Origin: Thermoplasmatales archaeon
GTDB lineage: Archaea; Thermoplasmatota; Thermoplasmata; Thermoplasmatales; Thermoplasmataceae
Length of the DNA stretch: 64,000 bases
Reading direction: 5' to 3'
Assembly: GCA_027366585.1 (NCBI GenBank)
Contig: DAHXNF010000059.1
Location: forward strand, 62,001-126,000
The translations under genes and the position numbers were made by a program. Numbering within the stretch: the stretch's first letter is position 1; each line of letters opens with the position of its first letter. Below the pieces are notes generated by a model that made no database searches, was not told the origin of the DNA, and saw only the letters and a list, made by a program, of their open reading frames with translations. Shown piece by piece: positions 19,402 through 28,275 of the stretch.

Positions 19402-20177
19402 TTGGTTCTATTTATGCAGTTGGTGCTGCTGGCACCGGTAAGTCCACATTTTCAGCTTCCCTCAAGGAATGGATGATTTCACAGGGGTTTGATGCCGCAG
19501 TTGCCAACCTGGACCCTGGTGCAGAGTATCTTCCGTATGATGCAGACTTCGATATCAGGGAATTCATATCGCTGAGCGAGGTCATGTCAGAATATTCCCT
19601 GGGGCCAAATGGTGCGCAGATCGTTGCAGCGGATCTCCTGCTGGAAAACTACCAGACAATGCTCAAGCCGCTGGAAGAATTCGATGATTATTACGTCATA
19701 TTCGATACACCCGGGCAGATTGAACTATTCGCCTTCAGGCAGGCGGCTCCGCAGCTTGTGGATTCCTTCAGCGGATCAAGGGCTTCAATTGCGTTCATAT
19801 CCGATGCAGTACTGGCCTCCACTCCTTCCGGCTTCGTATCACAGAAGCTCCTGTACGGCTCTGTCATATCGAGGTTCTTTAAGCCGTCGATGAACATAAT
19901 GAACAAGAGCGACCTGATAACCGATGCAGAAATGAGCGCAATAAAGGAATGGGAAGAAGACTCAGACAAGCTTCTTGAGGCTTATATGGAGGAGAAGCAG
20001 AAGATAGACAAGGGTTATTTTTCAGCGATCATAAGAGCATTCAGCGAGATCAATGCCACGGGAAAGGTTATCCCGGTATCCTCAAAGGATCTATTGGGTC
20101 TTGAAGAAGTGTATTCAAACTTGTCACTCAGCTTTTCTGGTGGAGAGGACACTGACACTTCGATGAAGGACGACTGA
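19398..20177 (+). CDS. GPN-loop GTPase
   Basis: 259 residues. P-loop GAAGTGKS at 9-16, NLDPGAE at 38-44, the defining GPN motif at 69-71 (SLGPNGA), DTPGQIE and the NKSD guanine motif are all present. Archaeal GPN GTPases are homodimers related to eukaryotic GPN1-3, which help assemble RNA polymerases. The ATG overlaps the DP2 stop by four bases. Confidence 0.93.
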   Translation: MIGSIYAVGAAGTGKSTFSASLKEWMISQGFDAAVANLDPGAEYLPYDADFDIREFISLSEVMSEYSLGPNGAQIVAADLLLENYQTMLKPLEEFDDYYVIFDTPGQIELFAFRQAAPQLVDSFSGSRASIAFISDAVLASTPSGFVSQKLLYGSVISRFFKPSMNIMNKSDLITDAEMSAIKEWEEDSDKLLEAYMEEKQKIDKGYFSAIIRAFSEINATGKVIPVSSKDLLGLEEVYSNLSLSFSGGEDTDTSMKDD

Positions 20178-20337
20178 TCTCTTCCCTTGTAATTGAAATA
20201 ACCTGACTCCAAAATTGAGGAGTCGGTATGACAAGATAAATTAGGCTGTATAACAATTATCATAAGAAGTTCCTTTATAATCTCGGAAGCAGATCTACCT
20301 GCCCGGGGACTTCACCTCCCATTTATAGTGAGCTAAA

Positions 20338-21588
20338 ATGGAAACTGAAATTATTACAACCACGTTGGAGGCAGTAAAGAGGCTAACTCTCAGCAAACAG
20401 TTTCTTGCTGGGAATACACCTGATGGTCCATTCAACAATAAGCTGAAGACAATAATGCGGAACACAGGATACATTCAGTGGGATCCAGTTACCATAGTGG
20501 CGCCCTCGCATCTCATCTCAATCTGGAGCAGGATAGGTAAATTTGGCTTGACTGAACTGGACAAGATGATGTGGAAAGACAAGGAAGCCATCTTCATATG
20601 GTCTCCAATCGCCTGGATCGTGCTTACAGAAGACTATCCTATATTCCACTCTTTGATGAAACGCTATCCAGATTCAATGAGAAGAGGCTGGGCTTCTCAC
20701 GCAGTGTCTGCGAGAAAATTTCTTGACTCCCACTACGAACTTAAACAGAAAGTTCTCGGTAAGCTGAAAGAGGGCCCCGCTGAGACCGGACAATTCAGGG
20801 ATTATGGCAGTAGAAAGAAAAGCCCTGATGGATGGAGTTTCGGAAATGAAGTAAACGAGTTGCTATTCCACCTTCATATGTCAGGAGAAGTCATGGTTTC
20901 AGGGCATTCTGCCAACCAGAATATCTGGATCTTGACTGATGACTTTCTCCCAAAGTGGGCGGATAGAACAATCTTTTCAACGGAGGACCTAGAGAAAATC
21001 GGGGCCCAAAGAGCATTACGAGCACTAGGAGTTGCGTCCGAGGCCGACATTTATCGTTATTTTGTAAGGGGTAGATATACCAACCTCAGAGAAATCCTGA
21101 GGCAGTTAGTTGAAGATGGGAAAGTAGTAAAGGTAAGAATTGAAGGACAGACTAAGGACAAACCTCTTTACCTGTTGTCCGAGGACAAGCGGACGCTAGA
21201 TTCAATAATGTCGGATAGGTGGGAACCTCGGCTGAACTTGATTTCTCCATTCGACAATATTATAACATTGCGGGACAGGACCCAAAGAATGTACAACTTT
21301 AATTATATTCTAGAACAGTTTGTCCCAAAGGAAAAAAGGAAGTTTGGAACTTATGTGCTTCCCATTATGTGGGGTAGTGACTTTGTTGGAAGGATAGACG
21401 TAAAGCTGAACAAGAACCAGAAAACGCTCAATATAAATGGAGTATTTTCAGAACCCGGATACGATAAGGAACCCACCATTGGAATCAAACTAAGTGAGAA
21501 AATTGGCGAATTTTCTGAATTTCTAAGCGTGGAGAAAATCCTCTATGGCGAAAAGAAACCAGAGAAGTGGAAAAAATATCTTAGTTAG
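20338..21588 (+). CDS. winged-helix protein of the AlkZ/YcaQ (HTH_42) family
   Basis: 416 residues. The N-terminal NTGYIQWDPVTIVAPSH contains Gln47-Trp-Asp49, matching the catalytic Q-phi-D motif of AlkZ-type DNA glycosylases, which open interstrand crosslinks and remove alkylated bases. The rest matches the tandem winged-helix layout: a long helical middle, then FSTEDLEKIGAQRALRALGVASEADIYRY and a C-terminal beta region (LISPFDN, FGTYVLPIMWGSDFVGRID). A role in alkylation or crosslink repair is inferred from the family. It stands alone; a TATA-like CCTTTATAATC lies about 60 bases upstream. Confidence 0.82.
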   Translation: METEIITTTLEAVKRLTLSKQFLAGNTPDGPFNNKLKTIMRNTGYIQWDPVTIVAPSHLISIWSRIGKFGLTELDKMMWKDKEAIFIWSPIAWIVLTEDYPIFHSLMKRYPDSMRRGWASHAVSARKFLDSHYELKQKVLGKLKEGPAETGQFRDYGSRKKSPDGWSFGNEVNELLFHLHMSGEVMVSGHSANQNIWILTDDFLPKWADRTIFSTEDLEKIGAQRALRALGVASEADIYRYFVRGRYTNLREILRQLVEDGKVVKVRIEGQTKDKPLYLLSEDKRTLDSIMSDRWEPRLNLISPFDNIITLRDRTQRMYNFNYILEQFVPKEKRKFGTYVLPIMWGSDFVGRIDVKLNKNQKTLNINGVFSEPGYDKEPTIGIKLSEKIGEFSEFLSVEKILYGEKKPEKWKKYLS

Positions 21589-21680
21589 ATTGTTAATCTA
21601 TCTGGCTCCACAAATTGATGAGTTGAGATAAAACGATCAATGAAGTCTTTTGATTACAGAGCCAGGAAAATACAAGAGAC

Positions 21681-21986
21681 ATGTATCCTGTCGGCCATGT
21701 TAAGGATTTCCCAGGGATAATGTATTCAAGGGCATTGAAGCCCGAGGATCCAGAGGGAACGTGGTGCAATACTTGCCTCTTTATCCGCAGAGGCAGGCGC
21801 AAAAAAGGGCTAACATCATACTTGATAAAATCCTCACTGAAAGCAGCTAGAAAAGCAGGGGCAAAAAGTGCCGAAGCATACCATGCGGGAGGGGGAACGA
21901 CCGCGGCAATCCGTCCATTTATCATGGCATCCTCTCAGCACACCCGAAACTTGGTTTCGTTCCAGTTCGTGCAAGACGAGAACTGA
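21681..21986 (+). pseudogene. remnant of a GNAT acetyltransferase
   Basis: An open frame of 101 codons (open back to 21654) contains WCNTCLFIRRGRRKKGLTSY followed by LIKSSLKAARKAGAKSAEAY, which matches the acetyl-CoA binding core of GNAT proteins. The N-terminal strands and the C-terminal half of the fold are missing. In another frame just upstream, FDYRARKIQE may be a further piece, suggesting decay by indels. A functional mini-protein is unlikely. Confidence 0.5.
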
Positions 21987-22228
21987 TGTACCGGTCGTTG
22001 ACTACGCGTTCTAGTCATAGCTCATCATTGAAGGAATTTGCCTGCAAACTCCGTTAATCAGGTTCTTTCCCGTCATAAATTCCATTAAAAAAAAATAAGG
22101 TTCCTGGGACGCAATGAAATATTCTGTAAATCTTAAAAAAATCACTCCAAAATGTGTTTTCTAAAACTTTCGAAAGTCGCTTAATAGCACAGTCGATTAT
22201 GGGACCTAATTTACGCTTCGTGCGAAAG

Positions 22229-22238
22229 ATATATACCC
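22229..22238 (+). promoter_or_regulatory. TATA box of the zinc-ribbon gene
   Basis: GATATATACC preceded by CGAAA, a good BRE/TATA arrangement, centred 26 bases before the ATG at 22259. This supports that ATG as the leaderless start rather than an upstream in-frame ATG at 22154. Confidence 0.6.
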
Positions 22239-22258
22239 TGAGCATCATAGAGTCAAAA

Positions 22259-22471
22259 ATGCCACAAAAGCGTCATTGTCTGGTTTGCGGTGGCCTTATC
22301 TTTTCCGGACTGTACTGCTCGTCCTGTTTCATGGAGATGAGGCGCATCAGGACCCAGGACGAACCAAGCATTGACGAATGGCTCTCGCTTGCAAGGGAAA
22401 ATAGACCCAGCCATGGCGATGAACCTTCAAGTGCTAAAGACCTTTATCTCTTCGATGCTGCAGTGAAATGA
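22259..22471 (+). CDS. small zinc-ribbon protein
   Basis: 70 residues from ATG 22259, chosen because a clear TATA box sits 26 bases upstream. Two CxxC pairs, CLVCGG and CSSC, fall within the first 25 residues and probably bind zinc. The remainder is charged with no other motif. No specific function is recognised. Small zinc-ribbon proteins of this kind are common in archaea as regulators or ribosome-associated factors. Confidence 0.65.
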   Translation: MPQKRHCLVCGGLIFSGLYCSSCFMEMRRIRTQDEPSIDEWLSLARENRPSHGDEPSSAKDLYLFDAAVK

Positions 22472-22684
22472 GAACATTATTTATAATTGGATTTTCAGCG
22501 TATACCAACGTAGAAAGCTGGTAATTACTTGTTGTGGATAATATCTTCATTCTTAATTTTACGGAGATAACATGCCTGCAATGGTTCAAACGTCAATTGT
22601 TTGTAGCAGTGACTTGAAATTTGTGCTCTACTGGCTTTGCAGGAAGAAGACAAAATTAAACAGTTCTTGATCCATTGATTTAAA

Positions 22685-23151
22685 ATGGCGTCTATATATG
22701 AAATTCTAACATACGCACAGACATTGGGTATAATTGGTTCCCTATTTCTAACCCTCTATTTTTCGAGGAAAAATGTAAAAATATATTCTACAGATATTGA
22801 GACTACTGTTTTAAATGATCTGGATGAGAAATTGCACAATCTCATAGAAATGAATGTGGAAACCCGGAAAGAATCAAGGTAATGTACAATGTACCGGAGC
22901 ACCTTTCAAGCGATCTGGCCTTTTCTTATTACATCGTGTACATTTTTTCTCATATGTTTCACATGAGGGAGAGGAAAATATTGAAAGATAATGAATGGAA
23001 TGGTTACGTCCAATACATGAAAAACACATTTAAATATGGCACTATTTCTGAATACTGGTACATGGGCAAAATGTATGAGTGGGTCGATAAAAGATTCAGG
23101 GAATTTGTTGAAACAACCCTTTTACCGGCATCCAAGAAAGAGGTCAATTAG
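22685..23151 (+). pseudogene. conserved hypothetical protein split by a frameshift
   Basis: Two abutting frames encode what looks like one protein of about 155 residues. The first (22685-22882) starts with a membrane segment (TYAQTLGIIGSLFLTLYF) and continues DLDEKLHNL. The second (22882-23151) begins MYNVPEHLSS and ends with the WYMGKMYEWVDKRFREFV region. In the second frame, codons upstream of its ATG read NPERIKVMYNVPEHL, which is natural coding sequence with no start codon. Restoring one base near 22861-22870, for example in the GGAAACC run, would fuse them. This could be a real inactivating indel, a sequencing error or recoding. Confidence 0.7.
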
Positions 23152-23365
23152 ATAATCTCTAGGGAATTTTCTATTTCATCAGTTTCCAAAGTTCATTTGA
23201 TTAAGCGAAGCTTTCAATGAGCAGGTTGATGCCTGTATAGTAACGATCACAAATCAACCTTGATTATGGCGACGGGAAACTCAGGGTTGAAATCAGTAAC
23301 TTTCTAATAACGTCATTAAGGATAAAAATTATTAATTAAGTCCTAATTTCAAACTAGGTGAAATG

Positions 23366-23980
23366 ATGGCAGACAAATGGAATACAAAAGACAGCGTAAA
23401 GCCGAAAGACCTTGAGGGGATATCCAACCAGCAGATTGAATACCACTTTGAGACGCATTATAAAGGATACGTCAACAAACTGAACGAAATATGGGAAAAA
23501 CTCCCGAACGCCGATCGGTCAAAGGCGAACCAGAATTACAGTGAGTTCAGGGAGCTCAAGACGGAGGAGACATTCAACTACGACGGTGCACTTCTGCATG
23601 AATACTACTTTCAGGGACTGCACAAGGAGGAATCAAAAGTTCCGGAATCCGTAAAGAAGGAAATAGAGGCATCCTTCGGCAGTTACGAGAAGTGGGTTGA
23701 GGATTTCAAGGCTACAGGCGTTGCATTCAGGGGTTGGTCCCTGCTGGTATTTGACCTTAATACGGGCAAATTGAGGAATATCGGCGCAGATGCTCATAAC
23801 AACAATGGAATCTGGAATGCAATACTGATACTTGCACTCGACGTCTACGAGCATGCATACTACACAGATTACGGTCCAAAGAGGGCGCCATATCTTGATG
23901 CCTTCATGAAGAACGTATCATGGAAGCATGTCGAGGGTCGACTCTCCAAAGCTAAGAAGATGTACGAAGTCTTCAAATAA
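23366..23980 (+). CDS. sod: superoxide dismutase (Fe/Mn type)
   Basis: 204 residues from the second of two adjacent ATGs. The second is preferred because AGGTGA ends four bases before it; the first is at 23363. Numbered from the first ATG, the metal ligands are His28 (IEYHFETHY), His79 (ALLHEYYF), Asp160 and His164 (LDVYEHAYYTDYG). AHNNNGIWNA is an active-site region. It dismutates superoxide in the cytoplasm. AT-rich TATA-like sequence lies at about 23325-23340. Metal choice (Fe, Mn or cambialistic) cannot be read from the sequence with certainty. Confidence 0.95.
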   Translation: MADKWNTKDSVKPKDLEGISNQQIEYHFETHYKGYVNKLNEIWEKLPNADRSKANQNYSEFRELKTEETFNYDGALLHEYYFQGLHKEESKVPESVKKEIEASFGSYEKWVEDFKATGVAFRGWSLLVFDLNTGKLRNIGADAHNNNGIWNAILILALDVYEHAYYTDYGPKRAPYLDAFMKNVSWKHVEGRLSKAKKMYEVFK

Positions 23981-23985
23981 TTTTT

Positions 23986-24606
23986 ATGGATTTTATCGAC
24001 CAGGTTGGGTTGCTTCGGGTATCAGAAACCTCCCTTGAGATTCTTGAAAAGAGGGAGGAATTCATTCGGATGGGTCAATCTGGTCCAGAAGACCTTTTTT
24101 CAGAATTATGCTTCTGCCTTCTTGCTGCAAACACCTCAGCGGAAATGGGCCTGAGGGTCCAGAAAGTCGTTGGTAAGAAAAGATTCATGTCCCTTCCAGA
24201 AGAAGATCTCAGAGTGCTGCTGAAGAGGGTTAAGTACAGGTTCTACAACGTGAGGAGCAGGTTCATTGTCAACGCTCGCTGGATTGCTCCCGAGCTCCCG
24301 GGACTTGTGGCATCTTCTGACAGGAACGCAGTTAGGGAGTACCTGGTCTCAAATGTTGATGGCATTGGATACAAGGAGGCCTCGCACTTCCTCCGAAATG
24401 TAGGAATCTTTGATTTTGCTATACTCGACAAGCATGTTCAGAAGATGCTTCTTCCTGTATCAGATGTAAGGGTTGGTTCTCTTACATCGAGGAAATATCT
24501 CGAACTGGAAGCTATGTTCCGAAAGATATCTGAAACGTTTCAGCTGGAGCCAGGCATACTTGACCTTTACATGTGGAAAATTGCGACTGGCAGGATCATT
24601 AAGTAG
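23986..24606 (+). CDS. ogg: 8-oxoguanine DNA glycosylase/AP lyase, Ogg2 type
   Basis: 206 residues. The helix-hairpin-helix motif is VDGIGYKEASHFLRNVG, followed by the catalytic lysine-aspartate region FAILDKHV. The short length and the C-terminal LDLYMWKIATGRIIK match the archaeal Ogg2 family. It excises 8-oxoguanine and cleaves the strand. The gene begins five bases after sod and ends immediately before the NAD(P)HX repair gene, so oxidative damage defence and metabolite repair are grouped. Confidence 0.92.
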   Translation: MDFIDQVGLLRVSETSLEILEKREEFIRMGQSGPEDLFSELCFCLLAANTSAEMGLRVQKVVGKKRFMSLPEEDLRVLLKRVKYRFYNVRSRFIVNARWIAPELPGLVASSDRNAVREYLVSNVDGIGYKEASHFLRNVGIFDFAILDKHVQKMLLPVSDVRVGSLTSRKYLELEAMFRKISETFQLEPGILDLYMWKIATGRIIK

Positions 24607-26004
24607 ATGACAATCACAATCCTGGATTCCAGGATCCTTGATCTTAACTATCGCTACTACAAGGGAAGCCTTGAGGACATCGTGTATAATGCTGGTAAGG
24701 CTGTGGCGGATGAGATTGATAAACTTACTCCGACAGGATCTAGAATACTGATGTTATGCGGTTCGGGTAACAAGGCCGGGGATGCAATACATGCCGCCGC
24801 ATCCCTTCATTCGGATCGGAAGATCAGGTTCATTTTCGTCAAGGGACTTGATCACCTAAAGTCAGAGAAGTTACGCACTACCTATGATTCACTGCATATA
24901 AAACCCGATCCGGCTGCGAACCTGGACAAGGAGATAAGAAGCTGCGATCTTATCGTGGACGCATTACTTGGAACTGGTGCAAAGGGTAAGCCTTCGCCCG
25001 AATATGCCAGGATAATTCAAGCAATGAACATTTCTGGTAAACCCATCCTTTCGATAGATATGCCAAGCGGCATCGGCACAGATATTCATGTAACTCCTGA
25101 GGTAACGGTAACAATGCATGCACCAAAGCAAGGGATGAATCCCAAAAACTCAGGGAGGATAATTGTCAAGGATATTGGAATTCCCGAAAGCATGTTGGAT
25201 ACAGTCGGTCCAGGGTACTTTCTATCATATCCCTTTCCGGATCCAGAATCACACAAGGGATTGAATGGCAGGCTAGGCATCTTTGCCGGCATAAGGTACC
25301 CGGGCGCGGCGATCGTTTCATCCCTCGGAGCTGAAAAGATAGGCCTGGATCTGATACACCTGTACACGGATCCTGCAAGCAGGAACCTGGTCCAGGGTTA
25401 TTCTCCATTCATAATTACTGCTTCTTACGTGGATCGCGGAAGGATAGAGGAGAACGATTCACTGCTCATCGGCCCTGGAAACGGCCTCAGCACAGAAAAT
25501 GATGAAATAATGTCATCACTTCTCTCGCTAGACAAGCCCACAGTGGTAGATGCAGACGGAATCAAGTCACTGGGAAGGTGTAAATACAGCCGAAAGAGGC
25601 CGATAATCGTCACACCGCACAAGAAGGAGTTCGAGATCCTTACAGGGAAAGAGGCAACAGAGAAGAACGCATTTTCGTATGCGAAGAAAACAGGAAACAT
25701 CGTACTGCTCAAGGGAAAAGTCGACGTAATAACAGATGGCAGGCGAACTTTGCATTCCCCCGGTGGAAATGCAAGAATGACTATGGGGGGCACAGGGGAC
25801 CTGCTTGCAGGAGTCGTAGCAGCACTGCTCGCCAGGGGCATTGATGAGATGAATGCAAGTGCTCTTGGATCTTTTATAAACAAGAAGGCAGGCGAAATGG
25901 CCTTCTCTGTGCACAGCTACTGGTTTGGCATAATTGACATGGTCAATACGATCCCGGAAACAATGAAATGGCTCTACCAGTATTGCTACGAGGAGAGGGA
26001 TTGA
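24607..26004 (+). CDS. nnr: bifunctional NAD(P)H-hydrate epimerase/dehydratase
   Basis: 465 residues with two domains. Residues 1 to about 205 are the YjeF_N epimerase (LCGSGNKAGDAIHAA, SIDMPSGIGTD). From about 215 the ribokinase-like dehydratase follows, with LLIGPGNGL, TPHKKEFEILTG and the GTGD motif in MGGTGDLLAG. Together they repair hydrated NADH and NADPH using ADP or ATP. The start ATG follows the ogg stop directly, with no intergenic base, and its stop overlaps the nob1 ATG. Confidence 0.94.
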   Translation: MTITILDSRILDLNYRYYKGSLEDIVYNAGKAVADEIDKLTPTGSRILMLCGSGNKAGDAIHAAASLHSDRKIRFIFVKGLDHLKSEKLRTTYDSLHIKPDPAANLDKEIRSCDLIVDALLGTGAKGKPSPEYARIIQAMNISGKPILSIDMPSGIGTDIHVTPEVTVTMHAPKQGMNPKNSGRIIVKDIGIPESMLDTVGPGYFLSYPFPDPESHKGLNGRLGIFAGIRYPGAAIVSSLGAEKIGLDLIHLYTDPASRNLVQGYSPFIITASYVDRGRIEENDSLLIGPGNGLSTENDEIMSSLLSLDKPTVVDADGIKSLGRCKYSRKRPIIVTPHKKEFEILTGKEATEKNAFSYAKKTGNIVLLKGKVDVITDGRRTLHSPGGNARMTMGGTGDLLAGVVAALLARGIDEMNASALGSFINKKAGEMAFSVHSYWFGIIDMVNTIPETMKWLYQYCYEERD

Positions 26005-26537
26005 TGCCCCAGCAGCACGATCTTGAAAAAATGGTTCTTGACACCAGCGCCATTCTATCAGGGCGGTTTGATACATCTTCGCCTCAATTTTATGTGACTT
26101 CTTCTATCCTCAATGAGATTGAAAAGGGAAAGATTTCGAGATATCTGAAAATGGCAGAAACATCCATGAATGTCATTGATCCAGATAGCAGTTCGGTAGC
26201 TAAGGTGGTTGAAGCGGCAAGGTCAAGCGGCGACATTGACAGGCTTAGCAATACTGACATCGAGGCAGTTGCTCTTGCGCTACAGCTAGGCGCAGTTCTC
26301 GTAACAGACGATTATTCAATGCAGAACACATCAAGGATTCTCGGTATAAAATCAACAGGCGCATCCATAAAGGAAATAGGAAAGGTGATTGAATGGATTT
26401 ATCGATGCACTGGCTGTGGCAGGATATACGAGAAAAACACCGGTACGTGTGCTATATGCGGTCACGCTCTTAAGAACTATCCACGAAGTACAAGAAAGAT
26501 TCATGAGGGTCCGGGAAAAAAACCGAACAGCAGATAG
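26004..26537 (+). CDS. nob1: NOB1 rRNA endonuclease (PIN domain plus zinc ribbon)
   Basis: 177 residues from the ATG at 26004. This start is chosen because it overlaps the nnr stop (TGATG) and has a GAGGAGAGGG Shine-Dalgarno sequence just upstream. The PIN domain has acidic residues in VLDTSAIL, LSNTDIEAVAL and LVTDDYSM. The C-terminal zinc ribbon is CTGCGRIYE...CAICGH. NOB1 cleaves the 3' end of pre-16S rRNA during small-subunit maturation. Confidence 0.92.
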   Translation: MPQQHDLEKMVLDTSAILSGRFDTSSPQFYVTSSILNEIEKGKISRYLKMAETSMNVIDPDSSSVAKVVEAARSSGDIDRLSNTDIEAVALALQLGAVLVTDDYSMQNTSRILGIKSTGASIKEIGKVIEWIYRCTGCGRIYEKNTGTCAICGHALKNYPRSTRKIHEGPGKKPNSR

Positions 26538-26758
26538 TACCTGATGCATGGCAGGGTGACATCTCAAATGAGACCCAGGGCCAGGACAACACAGTTGATT
26601 CCGGCCACTTTCATGTAACATTGTTGCAATAATATGTGAGATGCGCTATTCTAAACGAAAGCCTTCAGTTTCCTGCACATCCTCTGCACGGGATATTGTC
26701 TCATCCGATAGGCGACCTCACTGGAAAAGGAATTATGCATTATCGTACTTGCAAAAGC

Positions 26759-27349
26759 ATGATCGACGTATCTCTCCCCTTAAGGAATGGAATGATAACC
26801 TATCCTGGCGATGCCCACTACGAAGAATATGCTTACAAGACGCATTCCAAGGATCATGTGCATATTACCCGGGTTCTAATGGAAACACACTCAGGCACCC
26901 ACATAGATGCACCCTTCCACATGATACCTGACGGCAAGAAGCTTTCAGATATCCCATTGGAAAACTTCATGGGGCGTGCCACAGTCCTGGAATGCAATGG
27001 TCCTGAAATCAAGGCTTCAGATATTCCTGACTCGCATGAAAAGATGGTCTTGTTCAAGACACGCAATTCGGATCGGTACGACACATTCCATACAGATTTT
27101 ACATATATATCGCTTGAAGCTGCAAAGAAACTCGTATCACATCATGCAACGCTAGCCGGAATAGACTACCTCTCTGTAGAAAAATTCGGCTCTCCGGAAC
27201 CTGTAGTACACAGGGAGCTACTGAACGCTGGAATTGTGATCGTGGAGGGCCTCTACCTTAAGGGAGTTAAGCCGGGTAACTACAACATGGTTTGCTTCCC
27301 GTTGAGCATGTCTGAAGACGGAGGCCCATGCAGGGCCATCCTGTATTGA
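26759..27349 (+). CDS. cyclase-family hydrolase (kynurenine formamidase fold)
   Basis: 196 residues from the ATG at 26759, where the conserved MIDVSLPLRNGMITYPGD begins; ATG 26735 or GTG 26636 would give longer forms with unconserved N-termini. The metal-binding signature ETHSGTHIDAPFH is complete. Members of this family (PF04199) hydrolyse N-formylkynurenine, isatin or related amides and lactones. The substrate here is unknown, and no tryptophan-degradation genes are nearby. Confidence 0.85.
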   Translation: MIDVSLPLRNGMITYPGDAHYEEYAYKTHSKDHVHITRVLMETHSGTHIDAPFHMIPDGKKLSDIPLENFMGRATVLECNGPEIKASDIPDSHEKMVLFKTRNSDRYDTFHTDFTYISLEAAKKLVSHHATLAGIDYLSVEKFGSPEPVVHRELLNAGIVIVEGLYLKGVKPGNYNMVCFPLSMSEDGGPCRAILY

Positions 27350-27625
27350 TTCCCGCTGCGTAGTGGATGCGCATGAGAGGATGAGCATTACTAGGGTTTG
27401 AACAATATTTAAAGATCACAAGAAATCCTCGTAATCCTGTTACCTGAAGGGGGCATATCAGTGAAATGTTATAACGATGATGTCTGACAAATTATAGGGT
27501 TAAAATTATCATACAACTTATAAACAACATTGATTAAAGCCCGCAATTAGCGCAATTAGAAGGGAGTTTACATTCATAAATACAATCTAGCAAAAGTATT
27601 AATACAGGTCATATAATGTCTGACA

Positions 27626-28270
27626 GTGATAGCTTCCATCTCAACCTCGCTTGAAAACTATTTCAGGAACCTGTTACTAAATAACATGTATCTGCCTGCA
27701 AATTTCTCATATGTTTTCCTGCTTGGCCTTATGCTTCTTTCAGTTGCATTGATTTTCATGGGAAGCAAGACATGGGCAATACTGTTCGCTGCCCTGGGCG
27801 CTTATTATGGATACATTTTTTCTTCCTTTATCCTGCATTACATCCCTCTGGCAAACACACCGACTTACCTCGTTCTTCTTATTGGGGTTGTGGTGGGCGC
27901 AGTGCTGATGTCCGTTTTTGTGAAGATTGCGCTTTCCGCAGGATCAGGATTACTTGCGTTTGTCATCTTGGTTGGAATATATCCTTCTTACCTCCCAGAA
28001 ATCCTTGTAATCTGTGTCATGATATTCGCCTTAATATTCTTCCTTTACAAGAGGGTTACATTAGTTGTTGCCGGCATAATGGGAGCCTTCCTGCTTTGGT
28101 TTGTGCTGATTGTTCTCGGGTTGACATCTCTCGAAGCGCAAATAGTGGCCGGGATACTGTATCCGCTGGGCTTGTACCTGCAGCTTGTCGAGAGATCGAG
28201 GAAAAAGGAGAACTACAGAAGAAGCCGCAGGATACCGCAATATTATAACGATTACAGATATAGGTATTAA
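27626..28270 (+). CDS. polytopic membrane protein (DUF4203/TMEM198-like)
   Basis: 214 residues from a GTG start. About seven closely spaced hydrophobic helices with glycine-rich faces fill residues 28-190 (for example AALGAYYGYIF and VVVGAVLMSVFV). The C-terminal tail is strongly basic and tyrosine-rich. The helix pattern resembles DUF4203 proteins, but the match is weak. The 276 bases upstream hold AT-rich sequence and no gene. Confidence 0.55.
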   Translation: MIASISTSLENYFRNLLLNNMYLPANFSYVFLLGLMLLSVALIFMGSKTWAILFAALGAYYGYIFSSFILHYIPLANTPTYLVLLIGVVVGAVLMSVFVKIALSAGSGLLAFVILVGIYPSYLPEILVICVMIFALIFFLYKRVTLVVAGIMGAFLLWFVLIVLGLTSLEAQIVAGILYPLGLYLQLVERSRKKENYRRSRRIPQYYNDYRYRY

Positions 28271-28275
28271 AAAAA

